A stretch of 64,000 nucleotides of DNA from Melissococcus plutonius ATCC 35311 (GCF_000270185.1 NC_015516.1:226001-290000); one strand, 5' to 3'. Shown: positions 28,334 to 38,544, counted from the first letter of the stretch. Made by a program: numbers and translations. Notes: generated by a model from the letters alone, not told the origin.

Positions 28334-30763
28334 ATGAACAAGGCAGCTTACGTAATTGTTGATGTCCCTACTATGCAAAAAGATCAACCATTTACCTATC
28401 TTATACCTAGTTATCTAGAAGAACAGTTGGCTGTTGGAATGCGAGTAGAAGTTCCTTTTGGCCATGGAAATCGTCGTCTTCAAGGTTTTGTTGTAAAGAT
28501 AGAAGATATAGAACAAATTTCAGAACAACAAACCTTTCAATGGAAAGAAATTATAGCAGTCTTGGATCTTAAACCGATTCTAAATCAAGAATTATTAGAA
28601 CTAGCTAATTATATGAAAGAACAGACATATGCTTTTAAGATTACTTGTTTGCAAACAATGTTACCCAGTGTAATGCGAGCTGACTATAAAAAATACATTT
28701 ATCTTACAGATGAGCTTGAAGAATCGCTTCAGGATGAGTTATTTCACGGATTGGATGAAATTACCTGGGAAGATGCCGAAAATAGATATATTTTACCTCA
28801 GTTAATGCAATTAAGAAAACAACAAAAGGTAGATATTCGATACGAAATTGCGACTAGGAATAAAGTGAAAACAGCACGTTATATCAAATCTGAAAAATCG
28901 TTTGAAGAACTAGAAGAGATAAAGATTGGATTAAGAAAAGGATCTAAAAAGAAAGAACAATTGATTAGTTATCTTCAAAAAATTGGTTTTGAAGAAAAAA
29001 CTTCTGTAAAAAAAATGAAGGAACTAGGATTTAGCTATTCAATTTTGAATGAAGGAGCACAAAAAGGATGGTTGGCATTTTTTGAAGAAGAAATTTATCG
29101 AGATCCTTATGCCAATAAGCAATTTATCAAAACACTTCCATTAACACTTAATACTGAACAGCAAATTGCTGTTGATAAAATCATTCATTCAATAAATACA
29201 CAACAAAATAAAACCTATCTTTTAGAGGGAATTACTGGAAGTGGAAAAACAGAAATTTATTTGCAAGTCATTGCTGAAACACTAAATCAAGGCAAAACAG
29301 CGATTATGCTTGTGCCTGAAATTTCATTGACACCTCAAACGGTCCATCGCTTTAAAAGCCGTTTTGGAGATCAGGTTGCTGTTATGCATAGTGGGTTATC
29401 GCATGGTGAAAAATATGATGAATGGCGCAAGGTTGAACGCAAAGAAGCTAGAGTAGTTATCGGTGCTCGTTCGGCTATTTTTTCTCCGGTTGAATCTTTA
29501 GGTGTAATTATTATTGATGAAGAACATGAAGCTAGTTATAAACAAGAAGAAACACCTAGATACCATGCACGTGATCTCGCCATTTGGCGTAGTCGTTATC
29601 ACCATTGTCCAGTTGTTTTAGGAAGTGCAACCCCTTCATTGGAATCAAAGGCAAGAGCCCAAAAAAAAGTTTATGAAGAATTATTACTTACAAAACGAGC
29701 AAATCAAGTTGCAAAGCTTCCATCTATTGAAGTAGTCGATATGCGTGAAGAAATGCAGAAAAAAAATCTTTCTTCATTTTCTTTATTATTACAAGATAAA
29801 TTGGTTCAACGAATAGAAAATAATGAACAAAGTGTCTTATTATTAAATCGACGTGGCTATTCTTCATTTGTCATGTGTCGTGACTGTGGTTATGTCCTTC
29901 CCTGTCCTAACTGTGATATCTCTTTAACATTACATATGGATACGAAAAGAATGAAATGTCATTATTGTGGGTACGAAGAACAAATCACCTACAAATGTCC
30001 AAATTGCAAAGGAAATAAAATGCGTTATTATGGTACAGGCACCCAAAAGTTAGAAGAAGAACTAAAACAATTATTGCCAACCGCAAGTGTCATTAGAATG
30101 GATGTAGATACAACTAGAAAAAAAGGTGCACATGAAAAGCTTTTACAAAAATTTGGTTCAGGAAAAGCTGATATTTTGTTAGGAACCCAAATGATTGCTA
30201 AAGGCTTGGATTTTCCAAATGTAACACTTGTAGGTGTTTTAAATGCAGATACGTCACTGAATTTACCGGATTTTCGTTCAAGTGAACGAACATTTCAATT
30301 ATTAACTCAAGTTAGTGGGCGAGCTGGCCGTGCTGAAAAACCGGGTGAGGTAATCATTCAGACGTTTAATCCAGAACATTATGCGATTCAATTAGTAAAG
30401 GAACAAAATTATGAAGCCTTCTATAAAAAAGAAATGCAGATACGTCATCAAGGAAATTATCCACCCTTTTTCTTTACTATAAAAATTACTGCAGGACACA
30501 AGGAAGAAAGTAAGGCTGCAAAACAGATGTTCACCATTGTAAAAAAATTGCAGGAAGGTTTATCGGATAAATGCCTACTTTTGGGACCTACACCCAATGC
30601 AATTATGCGTATAAATAATTACTATTTTTATCAAGTAATTATCAAGTATAAATATGAACCTAAGCTGAAGCAAATATTAAAAGAAATTTTAACTGAAACA
30701 CAAAAAGCAATTGCTGATGGATTGAAACTATCGATTGATCCAGAACCAATGAACTTTACTTAG
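28334..30763 (+). CDS. priA: Primosomal protein N' (replication restart helicase)
   Basis: A 3'-5' DNA helicase that reloads the replisome at stalled forks. The protein has 809 residues from the ATG at 28334. The N-terminal 3'-end-binding domain is followed by Walker A GITGSGKTE and the DEEH box (IIDEEHEASYKQEE). A zinc-binding insertion with paired CxxC motifs follows (CRDCG, CPNC, CHYCG, CPNC). SD GGAG lies 9 nt upstream. A TTG at 28328 is closer to the SD and less likely. It is the first gene before fmt, but a 274-bp gap separates them. Confidence 0.95.
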   Translation: MNKAAYVIVDVPTMQKDQPFTYLIPSYLEEQLAVGMRVEVPFGHGNRRLQGFVVKIEDIEQISEQQTFQWKEIIAVLDLKPILNQELLELANYMKEQTYAFKITCLQTMLPSVMRADYKKYIYLTDELEESLQDELFHGLDEITWEDAENRYILPQLMQLRKQQKVDIRYEIATRNKVKTARYIKSEKSFEELEEIKIGLRKGSKKKEQLISYLQKIGFEEKTSVKKMKELGFSYSILNEGAQKGWLAFFEEEIYRDPYANKQFIKTLPLTLNTEQQIAVDKIIHSINTQQNKTYLLEGITGSGKTEIYLQVIAETLNQGKTAIMLVPEISLTPQTVHRFKSRFGDQVAVMHSGLSHGEKYDEWRKVERKEARVVIGARSAIFSPVESLGVIIIDEEHEASYKQEETPRYHARDLAIWRSRYHHCPVVLGSATPSLESKARAQKKVYEELLLTKRANQVAKLPSIEVVDMREEMQKKNLSSFSLLLQDKLVQRIENNEQSVLLLNRRGYSSFVMCRDCGYVLPCPNCDISLTLHMDTKRMKCHYCGYEEQITYKCPNCKGNKMRYYGTGTQKLEEELKQLLPTASVIRMDVDTTRKKGAHEKLLQKFGSGKADILLGTQMIAKGLDFPNVTLVGVLNADTSLNLPDFRSSERTFQLLTQVSGRAGRAEKPGEVIIQTFNPEHYAIQLVKEQNYEAFYKKEMQIRHQGNYPPFFFTIKITAGHKEESKAAKQMFTIVKKLQEGLSDKCLLLGPTPNAIMRINNYYFYQVIIKYKYEPKLKQILKEILTETQKAIADGLKLSIDPEPMNFT

Positions 30764-31037
30764 TTGCCTTATTCAATAAAAAATATAGGTTTTAATAGAA
30801 GAATAATTCATTATTAGAAAAATTGATTAATACTTGAATGAAAGGTTTGTAATAACTTTTGTTTAATGGTAGGGTAGTCATCATAAGAAATTTTATTCAT
30901 GAAACCTAGCTACAATATTAAATTTCAGAATGAATTCTATGATCAACTGAAATTACTATCGTTGCTTTTGATTTTTATTATCAAATTGATAGATTGTAAA
31001 TTGCTATTATACATGCAAAGATATGGGGAATATCAAA

Positions 31038-31982
31038 TTGAAAAAAATTATATTTATGGGGACACCAGCTTTTTCTGTGCCTATTTTGGAAGGACTTTTG
31101 CAAGCTGGCTATCATATACAGGCAGTAGTGACACAACCAGATCGTCCAGTAGGTAGAAAAAAAATTGTTACTCCCACTCCTGTAAAAGAAGTAGCACTAA
31201 GACATCATTTACCAATATTGCAACCAGAAAAAATCGCAAATTCCAAGGAAATGGAAACCATTATAAAAGGTAAGCCAGATCTGATTATTACAGCAGCATT
31301 TGGACAATTTTTGCCTGAACAACTTTTAAATTGTGCTACCTATGGTGCTATCAATGTTCATGCTTCTTTGCTGCCTAAATATAGAGGTGGAGCACCTGTT
31401 CATTATGCACTCATCAATGGTGATGATAAAACAGGCATTACAATTATAAAAATGGTGAAAAAAATGGATGCAGGTGATATTTTGTCACAAAGAGAATTAG
31501 CAATTACAAAACAAGATAATGTGGGAACAATGTTTGAACGTTTAAGTAGTCTTGGAAAAGAATTGCTTTTAGATACTTTACCTAAAATATTAGAAAACAA
31601 AATTAACCCAGAACCACAAGATGAGAAGAAGGTATCTTTTTCACCAAATATTACAAGAGAACAAGAAAAAATTAATTGGAAAAAAGCATCCGTGGCTATT
31701 GATAACCAGGTGCGTGGCATGTGTCCCTGGCCGATTGCTTTTACAACCTATCAAAATCTAGTTTGGAAGTTATGGAAAACAACACCAATCGATGAAACAA
31801 CAACTGCTGAACCAGGAACCATTGTTAAAAAAAATAAAAAAGCTTTGTGGATTGCTTGTGGTGATAATAAATTATTAGCGATAGAAGTAGTACAACCAGC
31901 TGGTAAAGGCAAACTCTCCATTCAAGATTTTTTGAATGGTTTTGGAAAATCGATTTGTGAGGGACAGAAACTAGGTGAGTAG
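31038..31982 (+). CDS. fmt: Methionyl-tRNA formyltransferase
   Basis: Formylates initiator Met-tRNA with 10-formyl-THF. The protein has 314 residues from TTG at 31038, giving MKKIIFMGTPAFSVP as in relatives. GGGGA lies 8 nt upstream. An in-frame ATG at 31023 has no SD and adds five atypical residues. Active-site elements are visible: the segment NVHASLLPKYRGGAPVHYA with catalytic Asn and His, and the C-terminal tRNA-binding domain (residues about 205-314). The stop codon abuts the rsmB start. Confidence 0.94.
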   Translation: MKKIIFMGTPAFSVPILEGLLQAGYHIQAVVTQPDRPVGRKKIVTPTPVKEVALRHHLPILQPEKIANSKEMETIIKGKPDLIITAAFGQFLPEQLLNCATYGAINVHASLLPKYRGGAPVHYALINGDDKTGITIIKMVKKMDAGDILSQRELAITKQDNVGTMFERLSSLGKELLLDTLPKILENKINPEPQDEKKVSFSPNITREQEKINWKKASVAIDNQVRGMCPWPIAFTTYQNLVWKLWKTTPIDETTTAEPGTIVKKNKKALWIACGDNKLLAIEVVQPAGKGKLSIQDFLNGFGKSICEGQKLGE

Positions 31983-33344
31983 ATGAAGAATACTAATAAA
32001 AACATAAAATCTTCTGTACGTGATGCAGCATTACAAGCAATAGAGAGAATAGATAAGGGCGGCGCTTATTCTAATTTGTTATTAAATGAAATGATTCAAT
32101 CTTCGCAATTGGGTGAAAAAGATAGTCGTTTATTTACCGAAATAGTTTATGGAACAATTAGCAGAAAACTATTATTAGAATATTACCTAGATACTTTTAT
32201 ACATAAAAGAAAAAAAGTAGAACATTGGGTAAGAATGCTACTTATTCTTTCTTTCTACCAATTACTTTATTTAGATAAGGTTCCAGATCATGCAGTGATT
32301 AATGAAGCAGTTGAGATTGCCAAAAGACGGGGAAATTTAGGAACTGGTAAATTTGTAAATGGTATCCTACGTTCACTACAACGAAGAGGATTACCTAGCT
32401 TAGACGAAATTTCAGATCCTATTGAACGTCTTTCAATAGAAATTAGTATGCCTTTATGGCTTGTAAAGAAATTAATCCAACAGTTAGGAGAAACAGAAAC
32501 CAAAAAACTAGGACTTTCACTGTTTGAAAAAAGTCATGTTAGTGGTCGTATTGATAGTCGGAAGATCAGTCGCTTTGATGCAATTATTCAACTACAAAAG
32601 GAGGGAATTGAAGCAAGCGAAAGTCCAATTTCTCCTTACGGAATTATTGCTGAAAAGGGACGACTTGCTACTAGTTCTCTGTTTAGGGAAGGCAAGCTAA
32701 CCATTCAGGATGAAAGTTCTATGCTAGCAGCTCCAACTCTTCAGATAGATGAAAGTAATCAAGTACTAGATGCATGTGCAGCACCAGGAGGTAAAACAAC
32801 CCATATTGCTACTTTCCTAAATCAACAAAAGCAAGGAAAAATTATTGCATTAGACATTCATGATCATAAATTAAAACTAATTAAAGAGAATGCAGTACGA
32901 ATGCAGGTTTCTTCTATAATCAAATTAGAAAAATTAGATGCACGAAAGGTAAAAGAAGTTTATCCATCTGAATACTTTGATCGCATACTTGTTGATGCAC
33001 CCTGTTCAGGTTTAGGATTGATGCGTAGAAAACCCGATATTAAGTACCGTAAAACATTACAAGATATTAAAAAATTAGCTAAAATTCAAGAGGAAATTAT
33101 TGAAAGTGTTGTGCCAACCTTGAAAAAAGGAGGCATACTAACTTATAGTACCTGTACAATTACCCAAGAAGAAAATCAACATGTAATTATAACTTTTTTA
33201 AAGAAACATCCGGAGTTTAAAAAAATCGATATTATTGGAAACGAAAAAGTTTCAGCAGAAGTTCGTGATCAAATGCTGACTCTTTATCCACATCGATGGC
33301 AAACAGATGGTTTTTTCATTTGTTGCATGCAAAAAGTTTATTAG
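31983..33344 (+). CDS. rsmB: 16S rRNA (cytosine-967-C5)-methyltransferase
   Basis: Methylates C967 of 16S rRNA. The 453 residues have an N-terminal NusB-like RNA-binding domain (about 1-140) and a C-terminal SAM methyltransferase domain with the SAM motif DACAAPGGKTTHIA. They also have DAPCSGLG with the first conserved Cys, and YSTCTI with the catalytic Cys. It starts directly after the fmt stop, using the SD AGGTGAG inside fmt. In the fmt-rsmB-stp-prkC operon. Confidence 0.94.
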   Translation: MKNTNKNIKSSVRDAALQAIERIDKGGAYSNLLLNEMIQSSQLGEKDSRLFTEIVYGTISRKLLLEYYLDTFIHKRKKVEHWVRMLLILSFYQLLYLDKVPDHAVINEAVEIAKRRGNLGTGKFVNGILRSLQRRGLPSLDEISDPIERLSIEISMPLWLVKKLIQQLGETETKKLGLSLFEKSHVSGRIDSRKISRFDAIIQLQKEGIEASESPISPYGIIAEKGRLATSSLFREGKLTIQDESSMLAAPTLQIDESNQVLDACAAPGGKTTHIATFLNQQKQGKIIALDIHDHKLKLIKENAVRMQVSSIIKLEKLDARKVKEVYPSEYFDRILVDAPCSGLGLMRRKPDIKYRKTLQDIKKLAKIQEEIIESVVPTLKKGGILTYSTCTITQEENQHVIITFLKKHPEFKKIDIIGNEKVSAEVRDQMLTLYPHRWQTDGFFICCMQKVY

Positions 33345-33358
33345 ATGGGGTGAAAATA

Positions 33359-34087
33359 GTGGAAATAAGTGTTCAAACAGATGTAGGTCATAAAAGAAAT
33401 ACAAATCAAGATTATGCAGGAATATTTAATAATGAAATGAAAGCTCCTCTTGTTGTTTTAGCAGATGGTATGGGTGGACATCAAGCAGGTGATATTGCTA
33501 GTCAGATTGCTGTTCAGTATATTGGAGAAAATTGGCAGAATAACAAAATTACAACAGAAAAAGCAACAAAAAATTGGTTGATTGAAAAAAGTCAAGAAGC
33601 AAATGAAAAAATCTTTCAAAAAGGACAATCACATTCTAAATATCTGGGAATGGGAACAACACTTGTTGGTGCTGTTTTGTTAGATCATTCATTTATATTA
33701 GCTAATATTGGAGATAGTAGAGCTTACCTGATTCGTGAAAAAGAAATCTGTCAACTAACGGAAGACCATTCCTTGGTCAATGAGTTGGTGAAATCAGGCG
33801 AAATTACAAAAGAAATGGCCATTAATCATCCAAGAAAAAATATTCTTGTTCGTTCCCTAGGTATGCCTGGGAAAATTGAAGTTGATATAGCTAATCATAA
33901 ATGGCAAAGCAATGATTACTTGTTATTATGTTCAGATGGATTAACAAATATGATTAGTGAAGAAGAAATTTTGAAGATTATTCAGTCAAATCAAACACTT
34001 GATGAAATAACCAACCAATTAATTGCCTCTTCAAATGAAGCGGGTGGACTAGACAATATTACAGTTTTACTGGTTCATTTTAATTGA
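33359..34087 (+). CDS. stp: PP2C-family serine/threonine phosphatase
   Basis: Dephosphorylates targets of the adjacent PASTA kinase. The protein has 242 residues from the GTG at 33359 (MEISVQTDVGHKRNTNQD). This start sits about 6 nt after GGGGTGA. The longer open frame from 33296 lies inside rsmB and is not coding in this phase. PP2C metal-binding Asp residues are in QDYAG, LADGMGGH, IGDSRAYL and GGLDNIT. Cytosolic, 14 bp after rsmB and 15 bp before prkC. Confidence 0.93.
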   Translation: MEISVQTDVGHKRNTNQDYAGIFNNEMKAPLVVLADGMGGHQAGDIASQIAVQYIGENWQNNKITTEKATKNWLIEKSQEANEKIFQKGQSHSKYLGMGTTLVGAVLLDHSFILANIGDSRAYLIREKEICQLTEDHSLVNELVKSGEITKEMAINHPRKNILVRSLGMPGKIEVDIANHKWQSNDYLLLCSDGLTNMISEEEILKIIQSNQTLDEITNQLIASSNEAGGLDNITVLLVHFN

Positions 34088-34102
34088 TAAGGAGGAAAAT
34101 CG

Positions 34103-36052
34103 ATGATCCAAACCGGTAAGAAACTAAATGGTCGATACCAAATTATAGGTAATATCGGCAGTGGTGGCATGGCCAATGTATTCTTGGCGCATGATTTAAT
34201 TCTGGATAGAGACGTAGCGATAAAAGTCTTACGTTTTGATTTTCAAGATGATCAGGCTGCTATTCGGCGCTTTCAAAGAGAGGCCTTGGCAGCAGTAGAG
34301 TTGGTGCATCCAAATATTGTCAGTGTCTATGATGTTGGTGAAGAAGACGGCTTGCAATATTTAGTAATGGAATATGTTAAGGGAATGGATCTAAAACGTT
34401 ATATTCAAACACACTATCCAATTCCTTTTAAAACCATTGTTGATATAATGGAACAAGTTCTTTCTGCTGTTTCTGTAGCACATGATCATCGTATTATTCA
34501 CAGAGATTTAAAACCACAAAATATTTTGATTGATGAGAACAATATAGCTAAAATTACCGATTTTGGCATTGCTATTGCCTTATCTGAAACTTCTATTACT
34601 CAAACAAATACTATGCTTGGATCTGTTCATTATTTATCACCCGAGCAGGCACGTGGTAGCATGGCAACAGATCAATCTGATATCTATGCAGTTGGTATCA
34701 TTTTGTATGAGTTATTGACAGGTAATGTACCCTTTGATGGTGAATCAGCTGTTACAATTGCTTTAAAACATTTCCAAGAAGAAATTCCTTCTGTACGTTC
34801 ATTTGATAAAAATATTTCACAGTCTTTAGAGAATATTGTCTTACATGCAACTGCTAAAAATCCAATTGATCGATATAAGACAGCAGATGAAATGGCAGAA
34901 GATTTACATACAGTATTAAATCCTAACCGTTTGAATGAAGCTGTTTGGCAACCAGATCCCCATCTAGAAGAGACAAAGATATTAACACCTATTGAACCAT
35001 CAACGAATGATGAGAGTGATGCAAATGAGGAATCTAAAGCATCTTCGAAAAAAACACAAAAAAACAAAGCTAGAAGAAAAAAACAAAAAATAGGATTAGC
35101 AAGTATAATTGTGATCTTAGTTGGCTTATTGGTCATGAGTGGTATTTATTTTGCTAGTGGAAAAAATGAAATAAAGGTTTTAAAAGTTAGTGATCGTTCT
35201 CCAGTAATTGCCAAAAAAGTGTTAGAAGAAGCTGGTTTTCAGGGTGTAGTAGCATTGAAAAAACAACCTGATAATAAAATTTCAGAAGGCAGAATAATTA
35301 AAACTGATCCACCAATAGGAACTTCTATAAAAAAAGATAGTAAAATTACATTGTATGTTAGTTCTGGTAATAAAAAGGTTAAGTTAGATAACTATAAAAA
35401 TAGAATGTACACCAAAGTAAAAGAAGAATTGAAAAGTAAAAATATCAAAACTATTATTAAAAAAAGTAAAGCTAACTCTGCTCCTGAGGGAACAATTATT
35501 AAACAATCACCAAAACGCGGAACAGCTATTGATCCAAAAAACGATACAGTAATTTTAACTGTTAGTTCTGGCCCTATCGTTATAGGCAACTACTACAATT
35601 ATTCTTATAATGATGCTATAGATGAATTAATAGGATTAGGTATAGTGAGTACAGACCAAATTTCACAGATAAATGCATCAAATGATACAGTTCCAACTGG
35701 GTATGTATTCTCACAGTCACCAGCTGCAGGTACACCTATTGATGTAAAAAATGATTCAATTATTTTATATGTTAGTACAGGACCAGCAATTAAAAAAATA
35801 GAAAATAATTTTTCACAAGAAAGCAAAAATTCTAATCAATTAGATAGAAATGACAATCATACAGAAGACAATAAGAAAAACAATAATAATAAAGAGGAAA
35901 ATAAGAATAAAAATAATGATAATGCCAAAAAACAGTCGTCAGAAAAACCAACTGATGAGAGTAATGAAAAACCAACAACAGATGCTACGACGAATAATCC
36001 AAAACCAACTGATAGCAGTGAAAATAAGATAAACAATAAAAATAATAAATAA
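34103..36052 (+). CDS. prkC: PASTA-domain serine/threonine protein kinase
   Basis: A membrane kinase that senses cell-wall state and controls envelope stress and cell division (IreK/PrkC/PknB type). The kinase domain (residues about 12-270) has G-loop GSGGMANV, catalytic Lys41, HRDLKPQN (Asp135) and DFG (153-155). A Lys-rich juxtamembrane region (310-329), one membrane helix (330-351) and three extracellular PASTA repeats (about 356-428, 429-496, 497-563) follow. The last 85 residues are a low-complexity N/K/E/T/P tail. Three repeats are fewer than the five I recall for E. faecalis IreK. SD AAGGAGG. Paired with stp. Confidence 0.95.
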   Translation: MIQTGKKLNGRYQIIGNIGSGGMANVFLAHDLILDRDVAIKVLRFDFQDDQAAIRRFQREALAAVELVHPNIVSVYDVGEEDGLQYLVMEYVKGMDLKRYIQTHYPIPFKTIVDIMEQVLSAVSVAHDHRIIHRDLKPQNILIDENNIAKITDFGIAIALSETSITQTNTMLGSVHYLSPEQARGSMATDQSDIYAVGIILYELLTGNVPFDGESAVTIALKHFQEEIPSVRSFDKNISQSLENIVLHATAKNPIDRYKTADEMAEDLHTVLNPNRLNEAVWQPDPHLEETKILTPIEPSTNDESDANEESKASSKKTQKNKARRKKQKIGLASIIVILVGLLVMSGIYFASGKNEIKVLKVSDRSPVIAKKVLEEAGFQGVVALKKQPDNKISEGRIIKTDPPIGTSIKKDSKITLYVSSGNKKVKLDNYKNRMYTKVKEELKSKNIKTIIKKSKANSAPEGTIIKQSPKRGTAIDPKNDTVILTVSSGPIVIGNYYNYSYNDAIDELIGLGIVSTDQISQINASNDTVPTGYVFSQSPAAGTPIDVKNDSIILYVSTGPAIKKIENNFSQESKNSNQLDRNDNHTEDNKKNNNNKEENKNKNNDNAKKQSSEKPTDESNEKPTTDATTNNPKPTDSSENKINNKNNK

Positions 36053-36099
36053 TTATCTTTTATAATAAAATTTATTACTCATTGATATTTTTATAAAAA

Positions 36100-36158
36100 T
36101 AAGGGAACTTACAAGAAAATGTAGAAAAATTTCTTATAGGTTCTCTTACTTATTTTTT
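36100..36158 (+). terminator. Terminator after prkC
   Basis: The 19-nt arms 36100-36118 and 36130-36148 pair with three mismatches or wobbles around an 11-nt loop, followed by CTTATTTTTT. It separates the fmt-prkC unit from rsgA. Confidence 0.75.
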
Positions 36159-36307
36159 ATAAAATAATCTTCTAACAATTTCCTTTTAAATCAGACTCCA
36201 ATGCTCTAGAATTGGTTTTCTTTCTGAAAAATAATTGTTATACTTAACTTAATAAAAAATCCTTAAGATAATTATTTTTAATAATTGCCTTAGAAGGAGT
36301 GAGGATA

Positions 36308-37207
36308 CTGAAAGGTCAAATTAGAAAAGCGTTAAGTGGTTTTTACTATGTTTATACTAAGGGAACCACCTATCAAACAAGAGCTCGTGGTAATTTTCGT
36401 AAGAGAAAAATAGTACCTTTTGTAGGAGATAAAGTAATTTTTGAAAGCAAAAATTCAACAGATGGTTATATTTTAGATATACTACCTAGATTTAATGAAT
36501 TGGAACGTCCCACTGTAGCAAATGTAAACCAAGGAGTTATTGTTACAAGTATGGTAAAACCGCTGTTTTCTTATAATTTGTTAGATCGCTTTTTAATAAT
36601 ATTAGAAAATAAAAAGATAAAACCAATTATTTATTTAACAAAAATAGATTTATTAAATGATGATGGCAGTTCAGATGTTCATTCTATCCAAAAACAATAT
36701 GAACAAATTGGTTATCCAGTTATCTTAGGTAATAATCTAGAGATGAAATATAAAGGTATTGAGGTATTAAAGCAATATTTTCCAGAAAAGCTGACAGTAT
36801 TTATGGGACAATCAGGTTCTGGTAAATCTACTTTACTAAATAATATTTCTTCAAATTTAACTTTAGCAACTGCTGAAATTTCAGAGGTATTGGGCCGAGG
36901 AAAGCACACGACTCGTCATATAGAACTTATTCCTATAGATCAGGGCTTGGTTGCAGATACGCCTGGATTTAGTTCTATTGATTTTCAAACAATTGAAAAA
37001 GAAAGACTACCAAAATTGTTTCCTGAATTTGTCAAGGCGGCACCATTTTGTAAATTTAGAGAATGTATGCATGCTAACGAACCTGGTTGTGAGGTAAAAC
37101 ATAGAGCAAAAGAAGGTATGATTGCTAAAAGTCGCTATGACAATTATTTACAATTTTTAGAAGAAATTGAAAAAAGAAAACCAGTATATAAAAAAAAGAA
37201 GGAGTGA
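36308..37207 (+). CDS. rsgA: Ribosome small-subunit GTPase RsgA
   Basis: A late 30S assembly GTPase with circularly permuted G motifs. The order is OB fold (about 1-65), G4 TKID, then G1 [12 protein letters not shown], then G3 DTPG, and a C-terminal zinc knuckle with Cys-x4-Cys (CKFRECMHANEPGC). The start is odd. AAGGAG at 36294-36299 overlaps the only canonical candidate, GTG 36299, so ribosomes would have to use CTG at 36308 (8 nt away) or ATA at 36305. The family N-terminus MLKGQIRKALSGFYYV fits an ATA CTG pair derived from ATG CTG. About 299 residues. Overlaps the rpe region. Confidence 0.9.
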   Translation: MKGQIRKALSGFYYVYTKGTTYQTRARGNFRKRKIVPFVGDKVIFESKNSTDGYILDILPRFNELERPTVANVNQGVIVTSMVKPLFSYNLLDRFLIILENKKIKPIIYLTKIDLLNDDGSSDVHSIQKQYEQIGYPVILGNNLEMKYKGIEVLKQYFPEKLTVFMGQSGSGKSTLLNNISSNLTLATAEISEVLGRGKHTTRHIELIPIDQGLVADTPGFSSIDFQTIEKERLPKLFPEFVKAAPFCKFRECMHANEPGCEVKHRAKEGMIAKSRYDNYLQFLEEIEKRKPVYKKKKE

Positions 37208-37212
37208 AATCA

Positions 37213-37863
37213 ATGAAATTAGTCCCTTCTATTTTAAATGCTAATTTTGCTAATTTAGAAAAAGAAATTAAAACAGTAGAAATGGCAGGAATCGAGGCTC
37301 TTCATATTGATGTGATGGATGGCCAGTTTGTTCCAAATATTACTTTTGGTCCTTCTGTTGTTTCAAGTATTCATTCAATAACGAACTTATCTTTAGATAT
37401 CCATTTAATGATCATTCAACCTGAAAATTATATTGATCAATTTATTGAGGCAGGGGCAAATACGATTAATGTTCATCAAGAATCAACCCCCCATATTTAT
37501 CGTTGTATGCAAATGATCAAAGACAAGGGTGCTAGAGCAGGTATCGTTTTAAATCCAGGAACGTCGATTGATACAATTATACCTATTTTACATTTGGTAG
37601 ATCAGATATTGATTATGACTGTCAACCCAGGTTTTGGTGGTCAAACATTTATCGATTTTACCTTAAAAAAAATAGCTGAACTGAGTGAATTGAAAAAATT
37701 AAATGGCTACCACTATGAGATTGAAGTAGACGGTGGAATTATTCCTGAGACGGCTTTGCTGTGTAAAAAGGCCGGTGCAACAATGTTTGTGTCAGGTTCC
37801 TATATTTATGATGCAAATGATCCTCGCGAACGTATTGCTGCTTTAAGGGAGGTTCTAGATTAA
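37213..37863 (+). CDS. rpe: Ribulose-phosphate 3-epimerase
   Basis: Interconverts ribulose-5-phosphate and xylulose-5-phosphate. The protein has 216 residues from the ATG at 37213, 9 nt after AAGGAG; the in-frame GTG at 37204 overlaps the SD. It is a TIM barrel with LVPSILNANF (Ser/Asn), HIDVMDG(QF)VPN with catalytic Asp, MTVNPGFGGQ, and EVDGGI with the second Asp. The stop overlaps the thiN start (TAATG), and it follows rsgA closely, so rsgA-rpe-thiN form one unit. Confidence 0.95.
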   Translation: MKLVPSILNANFANLEKEIKTVEMAGIEALHIDVMDGQFVPNITFGPSVVSSIHSITNLSLDIHLMIIQPENYIDQFIEAGANTINVHQESTPHIYRCMQMIKDKGARAGIVLNPGTSIDTIIPILHLVDQILIMTVNPGFGGQTFIDFTLKKIAELSELKKLNGYHYEIEVDGGIIPETALLCKKAGATMFVSGSYIYDANDPRERIAALREVLD

Positions 37864-38501
37864 TGCGTACATTGATAGTTACCGGTGTTTTTTCAACTTG
37901 TTTATCTTCTCTAAGCCAAAAAGATTTTGATTATATTGTTGGTGTGGATAGGGGAAATGTTTATTTATTAGAACAAGGTTGGCCCATCGATTTAGCTGTA
38001 GGTGATTTTGATTCCGCTACAGAAATAGAAGTGAACCAGATAAAACAACAAGCAAAAGAAATGTTAGTAGCACAGGCAGAAAAAGATGATACAGATACAC
38101 AATTAGCTTTAGAACGTGTGTTTAAAAAATTTCCTGAAACACAAGTATTTATTATCGGAGCAACAGGTGGAAGAGTAGATCATTTTCTTGCTAATTTATG
38201 GATGCCATTAGAAACACGATTCAAGCCATATGCAGAGCAAATTAAAATACAAGATAATCAAAATAGTATTTCCTATTACCTACCTGGCAATCATACAGTC
38301 TACAAAGAAGCAGATAAAAATTACTTAGCTTATTGTTGTCTTACACCAGTAAAAGAGTTGACGCTGTCAGAAAGTAAATATACATTGAAAAATCAAGAGG
38401 TAGAAATACCTACTTCTTATGCTAGTAATGAATTTATTAATGAAAAAGCTTCTTTCTCTTTCGCCTCTGGAATGGTTGCTGTTATTCAAAGTAAAGATTG
38501 A
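37863..38501 (+). CDS. thiN: Thiamine pyrophosphokinase
   Basis: Transfers pyrophosphate from ATP to thiamine, giving TPP for use by transketolase and others. The 212-residue protein has the family features GVDRGN, VGDFDSA with metal-binding Asp residues, EKDDTDTQLALE and GATGGRVDHFLANL. It is coupled to rpe by TAATG. A bidirectional terminator lies just downstream. Confidence 0.92.
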   Translation: MRTLIVTGVFSTCLSSLSQKDFDYIVGVDRGNVYLLEQGWPIDLAVGDFDSATEIEVNQIKQQAKEMLVAQAEKDDTDTQLALERVFKKFPETQVFIIGATGGRVDHFLANLWMPLETRFKPYAEQIKIQDNQNSISYYLPGNHTVYKEADKNYLAYCCLTPVKELTLSESKYTLKNQEVEIPTSYASNEFINEKASFSFASGMVAVIQSKD

Positions 38502-38544
38502 GAATAATTTGGATGAACCATTTCATCTATTCTAAATATAAAAT

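Noticed and set aside
30899..31156. 85-codon open frame overlapping the start of fmt
   Set aside because: Runs into fmt in another phase and has no SD or homology; a shadow frame.
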